From the NCBI RefSeq assembly GCF_027497195.1, contig NZ_CP114905.1, positions 5,715,001 through 5,779,000 on the forward strand: 64,000 bases of DNA, given 5' to 3'. Each line of letters starts with the position of its first letter. Within the stretch, counting starts at the first letter, position 1. Below, one piece after another: positions 1-7,313 of the stretch. Position numbers and translations under genes: made by a program. The notes beneath the pieces were generated by a model. That model was given only the letters and a program-made list of their open reading frames with translations, ran no database searches and had not been told where the DNA came from. Source of the DNA: Streptomyces sp. WMMC500. Its GTDB lineage: Bacteria; Actinomycetota; Actinomycetes; Streptomycetales; Streptomycetaceae.

Positions 1-714
1 CCGCGAAGAACCCCCGGGGGGGACCCCCCGCCCCCCATCCCCACCCCTTGCTTCGCCACGCGCTGCGACGCGGCCTGCGGCCCCGCCGGCATCGCCGTAC
101 AACTCGGCGTAGAGCGCGCCCGTGGCCGGATCGACGCCCGAGCCGGCCGCGTTGACGACGGCCAGCGCCGCGACCGTGGTGCCGGACGGCAGGACGACGC
201 TCGCCGAGCCCACCCCGCCCTTCATCGCCCCGCACACGGCGCCCGTGCCCGCGCCGACGTTGCCCTGCGCGACCGCGGCGCCGACGGCGGAGGCCGCCGC
301 GGCGGCAGCGGCCTCCCGGCCCATGGCGGCGTCGGGGCGGGCCCGGAAGTCGCCGCCGCGGCCCAGGTCGAACAGGGCCGCCGCCGGCACCACCGGGACC
401 ACCTGCGCCGGATCTGGCCCCACCCGGAAGCCGCGGCCCCGCTCCTCCAGCCAGGCCATCACGCCGGAGGCGGCGGCCAGCCCGTAGGCGCTGCCGCCCG
501 TCAGCACCACCGCCTCCACCCGCTGCACGATGTTGCGCGGGTCGAGGGCGTCGGTCTCCCGCGTGCCCGGCCCACCTCCGCGTACGTCCACGGAGGCGAC
601 GGCGCCACCCTCCGGGGCGAGCACCACCGTCGTCCCGGTCAGCCACCCGTCCCCGGTCCGCGACGCGTGCCCGACGCGCACCCCCGCCACATCCGTGATC
701 CCGTCCACGCCCAT
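1..714 (-). CDS. P1 family (DmpA-like) peptidase, C-terminus beyond window
   Basis: Only the first 238 residues are visible; the family usually has about 330 to 370, so the C-terminal part lies outside the left edge. The protein opens MGVDGITDVAGVRVGHAS, the usual start of P1/DmpA aminopeptidases, followed by the GTTVVL and DVRGGGPGTRETDAL stretches and LTGGSAYGLAAASGV near residues 70 to 85. These are self-cleaving N-terminal-nucleophile aminopeptidases. The nucleophile region should lie near NAAGSGVDPATG at the end of the visible part. The ATG at 714 follows TAGGGT (722-727) by seven bases with no Shine-Dalgarno sequence, so the mRNA is probably leaderless. Family call is firm; substrate unknown. 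Confidence 0.85.
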   Translation of the reverse strand, partial: MGVDGITDVAGVRVGHASRTGDGWLTGTTVVLAPEGGAVASVDVRGGGPGTRETDALDPRNIVQRVEAVVLTGGSAYGLAAASGVMAWLEERGRGFRVGPDPAQVVPVVPAAALFDLGRGGDFRARPDAAMGREAAAAAAASAVGAAVAQGNVGAGTGAVCGAMKGGVGSASVVLPSGTTVAALAVVNAAGSGVDPATGALYAELYGDAGGAAGRVAARGEARGGDGGRGVPPGGSSR

Positions 715-821
715 GCACCGCACCCTAACCGCGCCCCGCCGGCGGACCGCAGCACCGCCCGAGCACCGACCACGGCCGTCTACGGGGCCCTCACGGCACG
801 CCGCCGCGTACCCTGGTGCGT

Positions 822-980
822 ATGAGCACCGAGCCCGAGAACCCGCTCGTCTTCGACGATCCTCTGACGGAGCGGAGCCGGGACGACACCGACGAGGGCT
901 GGGGGGACCGGCCCGCCGCCGAGGGGAGCGCAGCCGACCTGGCCCGCTTCCTCGACGAGAAGCCCCCGCACCACATCTGA
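822..980 (+). CDS. small conserved acidic protein, 52 aa
   Basis: A 52-residue hydrophilic, acidic protein beginning MSTEPENPLVFDDPLTE and ending RFLDEKPPHHI. I remember similarly short proteins with a FLDEKPPHH-type tail from streptomycetes, but no function is known to me. It lacks signal peptide, membrane segment and cysteines. The start is supported by TACCCT at 809-814, exactly seven bases before the ATG, which fits a leaderless mRNA; no ribosome binding site is present. It diverges from the P1 peptidase, and mscL converges on it ten bases downstream. Confidence 0.65.
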   Translation: MSTEPENPLVFDDPLTERSRDDTDEGWGDRPAAEGSAADLARFLDEKPPHHI

Positions 981-990
981 CCCCGCGGCC

Positions 991-1503
991 CTACCTCTGG
1001 CTCGGCAGCGTGCCACCGTCGCGGTGCGGCGCCGGGCCGTTCCGCTGGGCCACGAGTTCGTCGCGGATCTGCGTCAGCAGCTCGATCTCCGTGACCTCCG
1101 CGGCGCTCGCGTCCACCGGTGTCTTCGCCGCCTGCCGCTCCCTGAGCTTGTTCATCGGCAGGATCATCGCGAAGTACACGACGGCCGCCGTCACGACGAA
1201 CGTCAGCGTCGCGCTCAGCACCGGGCCCCACAGGATCGCGACGCCCTTGGTGACCTCGCCCTCCGGGCTCGTCGTGCAGACATCGCTGAAGCAGGAGTGG
1301 TACTTGTCGAGGTTTCTGGAGCCGAAGAGGCCGACGAGGGGGTTGATGACGCCCTTCACCACCGCGTTCACGATGCTCGTGAACGCGGCGCCGACGACGA
1401 CGGCGACCGCGAGTTCCATCACGTTCCCGCGCATCAGGAACTGCTTGAACCCGGCGATGACGCCCTGACTTTCCGAGGCGCTCCCGGCACCCTGCGTGCT
1501 CAA
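991..1503 (-). CDS. mscL: large-conductance mechanosensitive channel MscL
   Basis: Pressure-relief channel of the cell membrane that opens under hypo-osmotic shock. The 170-residue product has the family layout: a short N-terminal amphipathic helix ending GFKQFLMRGNVMELAVAVVVGAAF (TM1 pore helix), a periplasmic loop with SRNLDKYHS, TM2 near VLSATLTFVVTAAVVYFAMI, and a charged cytoplasmic helix with LLTQIRDELVAQR. The start chosen is the TTG at 1503, preceded by the purine-rich AGGAAGGG; an upstream in-frame start at 1611 would add a tail that MscL proteins do not have. It is downstream of the SAF-domain gene on the same strand, 114 bases away. Confidence 0.92.
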   Translation of the reverse strand: MSTQGAGSASESQGVIAGFKQFLMRGNVMELAVAVVVGAAFTSIVNAVVKGVINPLVGLFGSRNLDKYHSCFSDVCTTSPEGEVTKGVAILWGPVLSATLTFVVTAAVVYFAMILPMNKLRERQAAKTPVDASAAEVTEIELLTQIRDELVAQRNGPAPHRDGGTLPSQR

Positions 1504-1617
1504 TGCCCTTCCTCGCTTCACTCTCGACGGGTCGGCCGACCCAGCTAGGTATGGCAGAGATACGGAAGGATTGTCCAATCCTCCCCCACCTGCCGGTGAC
1601 GATCCGCGCAAGCGTCG

Positions 1618-2517
1618 TCATCGCAGCGTCACCGCCAGACGTTCGCCGGCCGCACCGGCCAGCGCCGCGGCCGCGGGCCGGGGTACCGACAACACCACCA
1701 GCGTCCCGTCGTCCCACCCCGTCGACTCCGGCGCTCCCGGGGGCCATTGCGCCTCCGGCGCTCCCGGTGCCCCCGGTGACAACGTCCCGTCCGGCGCCTC
1801 GGTCGACTCCGTTGCTCCCCATGCCCCTGTCGCGTCCGTCGCCCCCTCCGTCTCCGCGGCCCCCGTCTCGTCCGCCCCCCGCTGCACGCCGGGCGCCTGC
1901 GCCGCCCCCGGGATGTGGGTCACCCGGGCGGCGCGCGCCACGACCCGTGCCGGGCCGCCGTCCTCGCCGCCGGCGGCCAGCACGTCCACCATGTCGCCCG
2001 GCGCCAGCAGCCCGACCACCCCGGCGTCCGCGATCCGCACCGGCGCCAGCACCTCCCCGCCGCCTCCGGCGGCGCCGCCGGTGCCCCGCCCTCCGGCGGC
2101 CGACCCGGTGACGTCACCCGGCGCTCCGGTTTCCCCGCCGTCCGGCGCCGCGGCGGGCGGCGGGCTCTCCGCGTCGCTGCGCGGCGCCGCCGCCAGCGCG
2201 GCTGCCACCATCGCGAGTAACGCGGCCAGCAGCCGCCGGCGGCTCGCCACGGCCCGCCGGACCCTGGCCCCGCGCCCCGGGCGCAGCGGCTCGAACTCCG
2301 GTACTCCGCGCGGTGGCGGCGCCCCGCGCGGCAACGGACCCGGTCCCGCCGCGAGTCCGCCGCCCCCGGGTGAAGGCACAGCCCCGGCCGGACCGTTGCC
2401 CCCGGCGGCAGCCATCCCGTACCGCAAGCCGGCACCGGAGCCGGAACGGGAGTCCGAGAGGGCGGGGGGAGGGGAGCCGGGAAGAGTGCGGGCATGGGGG
2501 GACATGGCGGTCACCAC
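1618..2517 (-). CDS. SAF-domain protein (CpaB/RcpC-like), single membrane segment
   Basis: A 299-residue protein with a long Pro/Gly/Ala-rich N-terminal part, an Arg-rich stretch and one hydrophobic segment (RRRLLAALLAMVAAALAAAP, about residues 95 to 115), then a SAF-like region containing VLAPVRIADAGVVGLLAPGDMVDVLAA. SAF domains occur in Flp-pilus assembly proteins such as CpaB, but no pilus genes are nearby, so that role is not supported here. The C-terminal 80 residues are low complexity (Gly, Ala, Thr). Start is uncertain: GTG at 2517 is used; ATG at 2505 is an alternative. It sits between mscL and the MTA phosphorylase gene, a neighbourhood I remember from other streptomycetes. Confidence 0.75.
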   Translation of the reverse strand: MVTAMSPHARTLPGSPPPALSDSRSGSGAGLRYGMAAAGGNGPAGAVPSPGGGGLAAGPGPLPRGAPPPRGVPEFEPLRPGRGARVRRAVASRRRLLAALLAMVAAALAAAPRSDAESPPPAAAPDGGETGAPGDVTGSAAGGRGTGGAAGGGGEVLAPVRIADAGVVGLLAPGDMVDVLAAGGEDGGPARVVARAARVTHIPGAAQAPGVQRGADETGAAETEGATDATGAWGATESTEAPDGTLSPGAPGAPEAQWPPGAPESTGWDDGTLVVLSVPRPAAAALAGAAGERLAVTLR

Positions 2518-2590
2518 CTGTTCGTGACGAGTCGGTCGCGTTCCGTGACGCCCTCGACTCTGCCCGATCTCCGCCCTCCCCGCTTGAGCC

Positions 2591-2617
2591 TGTGGATAAC
2601 TCCCCGGTTGTGGACAA
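2591..2617 (+). promoter_or_regulatory. pair of DnaA-box-like sequences
   Basis: TGTGGATAA at 2591-2599 and TGTGGACAA at 2609-2617 lie on the same strand with centres 18 bases apart. The reverse complements, TTATCCACA and TTGTCCACA, are the classical DnaA box and the form preferred in Streptomyces. They are in the 148-base gap before the SAF gene. This is not oriC: no dnaA or dnaN is near and there are only two boxes. They could tie expression of the SAF gene to DnaA or titrate DnaA. Confidence 0.5.
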
Positions 2618-2665
2618 CCCGCCGCCCACGCCCCCGAGAGACCCTCGTCAGCCGCGCAACCGGCC

Positions 2666-3514
2666 CTAGGGCAGCTCGATCCCCGGGTCCATCCCCGCCA
2701 GCGCCCCCGCGCACAAGCAGTCCCGTTCCGCCGTCTCCGGCAGCCGCCCCACCGCGTCGAACAGCACGTCCCGCAGCCGCCCCACGTTCGCCGCGAAGAC
2801 CTCCAGCACCTCTTCGTGCGAGACGCCGTCGCCCGTCTCGGCGCCCGCGTCGAGGTCCGTCACCAGCGTCATCGACGTGTAGCAGAGCTCCAGTTCACGG
2901 GCCAGCACCGCCTCCGGGTGACCGGTCATCCCGACCACGGCCCACCCCTGCGCCCGGTGCCACACCGACTCCGCCCGCGTGGAGAACCGCGGCCCCTCGA
3001 TGACCACGAGCGTCCCCCCGTCGACCGCCGCCCAGCCGCTCTCGTGCGCCGCCTTCAGCGCGGCCCGGCGCCCCGTCGGGCAGTACGGGTCGGCGAGGCT
3101 CACGTGCACGACGTTCGGCGTGGCGCCGTCGGGCAGTTGCTCGCCGTCGTAGTACGTCTGCGTGCGCGACTTCGTACGGTCCACCATCTGGTCCGGTACG
3201 AGCAGCGTGCCCGGCCCGTGCTCCGGCCGCAGCCCGCCCACCGCGCACGGCCCCAGCACCTGCCGTACGCCCAGGGAGCGCAAGGCCCACAGGTTGGCGC
3301 GGTAGTTGATCCGGTGCGGCGGCAGATGGTGCTTGCGGCCGTGCCGGGGGAGGAACGCGACGCGCCGCCCCGCGATCTCGCCGAGGAACAGCGAGTCGCT
3401 CGGCGGTCCGTACGGTGTCTCGACGGCGATCTCCGTGACGTCGTCGAGGAAGGAGTAGAACCCCGAGCCGCCGATGACGCCGATCTCTGCCCGCTCTGCC
3501 GCTGCCTCAGCCAT
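2666..3514 (-). CDS. mtnP: S-methyl-5'-thioadenosine phosphorylase
   Basis: Phosphorolysis of 5'-methylthioadenosine, a by-product of polyamine and SAM metabolism, to adenine and methylthioribose-1-phosphate (methionine salvage). The 282-residue protein starts MAEAAAERAEIGVIGGSGFYSFLDD, with the phosphate-binding GGSGFY motif near residue 15, and has FLPRHGRKHHLPPHRINYRAN, the PNP/MTAP family-2 signature, near residues 55 to 75, followed by VIEGPRFSTRAES and GMTGHPEAVLARELELCY in the C-terminal half. The second motif carries TGHPE where human MTAP has TTVPE, so a relaxed purine-nucleoside specificity cannot be excluded. It lies 36 bases downstream of the FmdB gene on the same strand and may share its transcript and heat-shock operator. 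Confidence 0.9.
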   Translation of the reverse strand: MAEAAAERAEIGVIGGSGFYSFLDDVTEIAVETPYGPPSDSLFLGEIAGRRVAFLPRHGRKHHLPPHRINYRANLWALRSLGVRQVLGPCAVGGLRPEHGPGTLLVPDQMVDRTKSRTQTYYDGEQLPDGATPNVVHVSLADPYCPTGRRAALKAAHESGWAAVDGGTLVVIEGPRFSTRAESVWHRAQGWAVVGMTGHPEAVLARELELCYTSMTLVTDLDAGAETGDGVSHEEVLEVFAANVGRLRDVLFDAVGRLPETAERDCLCAGALAGMDPGIELP

Positions 3515-3550
3515 GCCGCAACGATAACCGTGCGGCCGGCGCGGCGTTCT

Positions 3551-3931
3551 TCAGGCCGCCGACGTACCGCTGGGCGACTTGGACGACGACGAGGAACCCG
3601 ACGAAGACGACGAGGAGGAGGAAGACGAAGAATCCGAGGAGCCCGAAGAGGAGGAGGAAGAAGACGAGGACGACGAAGTCGACGACTCGGACCCCTTCTT
3701 CTCACTCGACCCCGACCCGGACCCGCCGGAACCCGACCCGCCCGAAGCCGAGCCGCTGCGGCTGTCCGTCCGGTAGAAACCGGAGCCCTTGAAGACCACG
3801 CCGACCGCGGAGAACACCTTGCGCAGCCGCCCCTGGCAGGCGGGGCACACCGTCAGCGCGTCGTCGGTGAACTTCTGCACCGCTTCGAGGCCCTCGCCGC
3901 ACTCGGTGCACTGGTACTGGTAGGTCGGCAC
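3551..3931 (-). CDS. FmdB-family zinc-ribbon protein with long Ser-rich tail
   Basis: A 126-residue protein whose first 60 residues are an FmdB zinc ribbon: MPTYQYQCTECGEGLEAVQ and later TVCPACQGRL provide two CxxC pairs for one zinc ion. Residues 62 to 126 are almost entirely Ser and Gly with a few Lys/Glu, a tail much longer than in typical FmdB proteins. FmdB proteins are small putative regulators of poorly known function. The GTG at 3931 is preceded by AGGAGG six bases upstream, so the start is secure. A near-perfect CIRCE element overlaps the leader just before that ribosome binding site, which predicts control by the heat-shock repressor HrcA. Confidence 0.88.
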   Translation of the reverse strand: MPTYQYQCTECGEGLEAVQKFTDDALTVCPACQGRLRKVFSAVGVVFKGSGFYRTDSRSGSASGGSGSGGSGSGSSEKKGSESSTSSSSSSSSSSSGSSDSSSSSSSSSSSGSSSSSKSPSGTSAA

Positions 3932-3941
3932 GTGCTTCCTC

Positions 3942-3968
3942 CTGGCACTCTCAACTGTTGAGTGCTAA
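3942..3968 (-). promoter_or_regulatory. CIRCE element (HrcA operator) in the fmdB leader
   Basis: Read on the plus strand it is CTGGCACTC, nine bases, GAGTGCTAA. The consensus is TTAGCACTC-N9-GAGTGCTAA: one half-site matches 9 of 9 and the other 7 of 9, with the exact spacing of nine. On the coding strand of the FmdB gene the perfect half comes first and the element ends just before AGGAGG, so bound HrcA would block transcription elongation or initiation, and the transcript could also fold here. Confidence 0.8.
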
Positions 3969-3998
3969 CGACGCTTCATCATGCAGCATTCCCGCCCG

Positions 3999-5399
3999 TC
4001 AGTCCACCGACGCGGGAACCGGGCGCCCACCGCCACGGACCGTGATCGTCCCGTGGCTCTCCGCGGCCCGCAGGCGCGCCCGGAGCAGCAGCAGGGTGGC
4101 GCACGCGAGCGCGGTCGCGGCCAGCGGTACGAGGAACCCGGCGTGGGCGCCCGCGCCGTCGGCCAGCCGGCCCGCCGCCGTCGTCGCCGCGGCCTGCCCC
4201 AGCGCGACGGCGCCCGACAGCCACGTGAACGCTTCCGTACGCGCCTGTCGGGGCACCAGCGCGTCCGCCAGGGTGAAGCCCGTGATCAGCGCGGGCGCGA
4301 TGCACACGCCGACCGCGAGGCCGAGGCCGCCGAGCGCCGCCGCGGACTCCAGCCCCGCGACCGCCCAGAGCCCTGAGGTGGTGGCGACCAGCAGCGGGTA
4401 CGCGACGAGCAGGCGCCGCTGCGCCGGGCCGCGCCAGTGGATCACGCCGATGGCCACGCCGGCGAGCATGTTGCCGGCGGCGAAGACCCCGTACAGGACC
4501 CCGCTCAGACCGGGGCGGCCGATCGCCTCGCTGAACGCGGTCAGCGACACCTGCATGCCACCGAAGACCGCCCCGACGCCGAAGAACGCCGCGACCAGCA
4601 CCGGCAGCGCCGGTGCCCGCAGCGCGGAAGCCCGCCGTCCGCGGGGCAGGTCCCCGCGGCCGGTGCGCACCACCGGCGGCGCGGTCCGCCGCTGAGCGGC
4701 GAACAGCAGCCCGCCGGCCAGCGTCAGCACCCCCTCGGCCACCAGGCCCGCCGACGGGTGCACCCCCGTGCACAGCGCCGCGGCGAGCACCGGCCCGACG
4801 ACGAACGTGAACTCGTCCGTCACCGACTCGAACGCCGTCGCCGTGTGCTGCAACGGGGTGCGCGGATCCGGCCCGGCGGCGAAGAGATGCGACCAGCGGG
4901 CCCGCACCATCGGCCCGATCTGGGGTATGGAGGCGCCCGTCGGGACCGCCGCGGCCACCAGCGCCCACCCCGGCGCGCCCGCCAGCGCGAGCACGCTCAG
5001 CAGGGCCACCGCGGCGGCGTGCAGCAGCACGCTCGGCAGCAGGACCGCCGGCTGCCCGTAGCGGTCCGTGAGCTTGCCGCTGACGGGCGCGCACAGCGCC
5101 ATGGACAGACCCGCCGCGGCCGCCACCGTGCCGGCCAGGCTGTACGAGCCGGACGTGTGCTCCACCAGCAGCACGATGCTCATGGTCAGCATCGCGAACG
5201 GCTGCCGCGCGGCGAAGCCGGGGAGGACGAAGCTCCGCGCCCCGGGCGTACGCAACAACTGAAGGTAGCCGGGCCGCGCACCGGCGCGGCCAGGGGGCGT
5301 ACCCGACGGGCCGGAAGCCGGATCCATGGGCGTACCGGCCGGATCGATCGGCGTACCGGAGGGAGATCCCGAAGGCGAAGGGTGAGGCGGGCGCGACAC
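3999..5399 (-). CDS. MFS transporter, probable drug exporter
   Basis: A 466-residue membrane protein of the major facilitator superfamily. After a Pro/Ser/Gly-rich N-terminal tail of about 40 residues, hydrophobic helices begin near SFVLPGFAARQPFAMLTMSIVLLV. The family loop motif appears as SGKLTDRYGQPAVLLPS after the second helix. Twelve helices can be placed to the C-terminus at LRAAESHGTITVRGGG. The pattern fits actinobacterial exporters of unknown substrate. The start chosen is GTG at 5399 because AGGAAGGA lies seven bases upstream; a longer frame to 5495 exists but adds an Arg-rich stretch. Overlapping palindromes at 5550-5572 lie about 150 bases upstream. Confidence 0.85.
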   Translation of the reverse strand: MSRPPHPSPSGSPSGTPIDPAGTPMDPASGPSGTPPGRAGARPGYLQLLRTPGARSFVLPGFAARQPFAMLTMSIVLLVEHTSGSYSLAGTVAAAAGLSMALCAPVSGKLTDRYGQPAVLLPSVLLHAAAVALLSVLALAGAPGWALVAAAVPTGASIPQIGPMVRARWSHLFAAGPDPRTPLQHTATAFESVTDEFTFVVGPVLAAALCTGVHPSAGLVAEGVLTLAGGLLFAAQRRTAPPVVRTGRGDLPRGRRASALRAPALPVLVAAFFGVGAVFGGMQVSLTAFSEAIGRPGLSGVLYGVFAAGNMLAGVAIGVIHWRGPAQRRLLVAYPLLVATTSGLWAVAGLESAAALGGLGLAVGVCIAPALITGFTLADALVPRQARTEAFTWLSGAVALGQAAATTAAGRLADGAGAHAGFLVPLAATALACATLLLLRARLRAAESHGTITVRGGGRPVPASVD

Positions 5400-5549
5400 G
5401 GCCCGGTCCTTCCTGCTGCCTGGTAGTGCGCCGACCGCGCGGCTCGCGCGGGCCCGCCCCGCCCGGGACCGGGCGGGAAGCGAGCCGGCCGGCACGCACC
5501 GAGGGCCGTCCGCTGTGCGCGCCCGTCAGGCGCGCCGACCCTGCATCAG

Positions 5550-5572
5550 ACAGAGACATCTGTTCGTACGAA
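5550..5572. promoter_or_regulatory. two overlapping palindromes upstream of the MFS gene
   Basis: ACAGA-GACA-TCTGT at 5550-5563 is a perfect inverted repeat with a four-base centre, and TTCGTACGAA at 5563-5572 is a perfect ten-base palindrome that shares its first base. Such paired palindromes upstream of an exporter often bind TetR- or MarR-type repressors. No adjacent regulator gene is visible to pair with it, so the assignment is speculative. Confidence 0.4.
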
Positions 5573-5653
5573 TTCCACGCCGACCCTACCGAACGCCGCC
5601 CCGCCACCGAAGACCGGCGGCAGGCCGGTGGCAGACGGCAGTCCCGGGCCGCC

Positions 5654-7156
5654 CTACCGCGCCCCTCGCTCGTTCGTCGCCAGCCAGCGCGCCAGCTTGC
5701 CGCCCCGCCCCACGTCCCGCAGCCGCTGCTCCGCCGCGTCGCGCACCTCGTCCGTCGCCACCACCAGCAACTCGTCCCCCCGCCGCAGGATGTCCGTCGG
5801 CGCCGGCACGAAGCTCGCCCCGTCCCGCACCACGAGCGTCACCGCCGCCCCCGGCGGCAGCCGCAGCTCGCCGACCTCCACCCCGTGCATCCGGGAACGC
5901 TCCGGCACCGACAGCGACAGCAGGTGCCCCCGCACCCGCTCCAGCGGCGCCGACTCGATGCCCAGGTCGTACGCCGCGTCGCCGTCGCCGAGCCGCAGCC
6001 AGCGCGCCACCATCGGCAGCGTCGGCCCCTGCACCATCGTGTAGACGATGACGAGCACGAAGACGATGTTGAACACGCGGCCGGAGTCGGGGACGTCGTT
6101 CACCATCGGGATCGTCGCCAGCACGATGGGCACCGCGCCGCGCAGCCCGGCCCACGACATCAGCGCCTGTTCCCGCCACGGGATGCGGAACGGCAGCAGG
6201 CTCACGATCACCGACGCCGGCCGCGCCACCATGGTCAGCACCAGCCCGATGACCACCGCCGGCATGATGTCGTCGCCCAGCTCGTGCGGCGTCACCAGCA
6301 GCCCGAGCAGCACGAACATCCCGATCTGGGCCAGCCAGCCCACCCCGTCGGCGAAGCCGCGGGTGGCCGACCAGTGCGGCAGTTTCGCGTTGCCCAGGAC
6401 CATCGCCGCCAGATAGACCGCCAGGAAGCCGCTGCCGTGCGCCAGGGAGCCCACGGCGTACGCGACGATGGCGAGGGCCATCACCGCGATCGGGTAGAGG
6501 CCGGAGGCCGGCAGGGCCACGTGCCGCAGCGCGAAGGAGCCCAGCCACCCGATCGCCAGCCCCAGCGCCGCCCCGATGGCCAGCTCCAGCAGGATCTCGC
6601 CGAGGAGGACGTACCAGCTCTCGATGTGCCCCGTGGTGGAGAAGGCGACGACCAGGATGACCACGGGGGCGTCGTTGAACCCCGACTCGGCCTCCATCAC
6701 GCCGTTGACCCGGCGCGGCAGGGGCACCTTGCGCAGCACGGAGAACACCGCGGCGGCGTCCGTGGAGGACACGACGGCGCCCATGATGAGCGCCTGCTTC
6801 CACTCCAGACCGACGAGGTAGTGCGCCCCGGTCGCCGTGACGCCGACGCTGACCGCGACGCCGGCCGTGGACAGGACGGCCGCCGCGGGCAGCGCGGGTC
6901 TGATGTCACTCCACTTCGTGCCGAGGCCGCCCTCGGCGAGGATCAGCGCGAGGGCCGCGTAGCCGAGGACCTGGGTGAGCTCCGCGTCGTCGAAGCCGTA
7001 GCCGAACAGTCCGTCCTCGCCGACGAGGACGCCGATGCCCATGTACAGCAGAAGGCTGGGCAGGCCGCTGCGGGACGCGAGGCGGACCGCCGCGACCGCG
7101 ACCAGCAGAACCAGGGCGGCGACGAGCGCGAGCTTGTTGAGTTCCTCGACTGACAG
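5654..7156 (-). CDS. potassium(cation)/proton antiporter, CPA1/NhaP2-like, with RCK_C domain
   Basis: A 500-residue antiporter with about 12 membrane helices. Recognisable segments are LASRSGLPSLLLYMGIG, ALILAEGGLGTKWSDIRP, GAVVSSTDAAAVFSVLR (with the ion-binding ST-D motif) and MEAESGFNDAPVVIL (family SGFND motif). A C-terminal RCK_C/TrkA-C domain follows (VGELRLPPGAAVTLVVRDG through GDELLVVATDE), suggesting nucleotide control. The first ATG, at 7042, would cut away the first helix. Extending upstream, the only sensible start is CTG at 7156, just after the purine-rich GAGGGAGA, giving LSVEELNKLALVAALVLL; homologues I remember begin in the same way. The family and stop are certain; the CTG start is an inference. 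Confidence 0.88.
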   Translation of the reverse strand: MSVEELNKLALVAALVLLVAVAAVRLASRSGLPSLLLYMGIGVLVGEDGLFGYGFDDAELTQVLGYAALALILAEGGLGTKWSDIRPALPAAAVLSTAGVAVSVGVTATGAHYLVGLEWKQALIMGAVVSSTDAAAVFSVLRKVPLPRRVNGVMEAESGFNDAPVVILVVAFSTTGHIESWYVLLGEILLELAIGAALGLAIGWLGSFALRHVALPASGLYPIAVMALAIVAYAVGSLAHGSGFLAVYLAAMVLGNAKLPHWSATRGFADGVGWLAQIGMFVLLGLLVTPHELGDDIMPAVVIGLVLTMVARPASVIVSLLPFRIPWREQALMSWAGLRGAVPIVLATIPMVNDVPDSGRVFNIVFVLVIVYTMVQGPTLPMVARWLRLGDGDAAYDLGIESAPLERVRGHLLSLSVPERSRMHGVEVGELRLPPGAAVTLVVRDGASFVPAPTDILRRGDELLVVATDEVRDAAEQRLRDVGRGGKLARWLATNERGAR

Positions 7157-7313
7157 CTTTCTCCCTCTCGTCTTTTCTGCCTTGACGGAGAATTTACCCG
7201 GAGGGAGCGTCCGCCTGCTGCTTCTGGGGAGAGCACAGGGGCCGTACGGAGTCCCTTGACCGGACGCCTAAGGTTGCTCCAGCAAGTGCTCCGCTGGCTC
7301 CAGAAGGACAGGC

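Noticed and set aside
991..1822. Long minus-strand frames upstream of MscL that extend to 1611 and 1822
   Set aside because: They add residues without protein-like composition; MscL has a short N-terminus and a good TTG start with a ribosome binding site at 1503.
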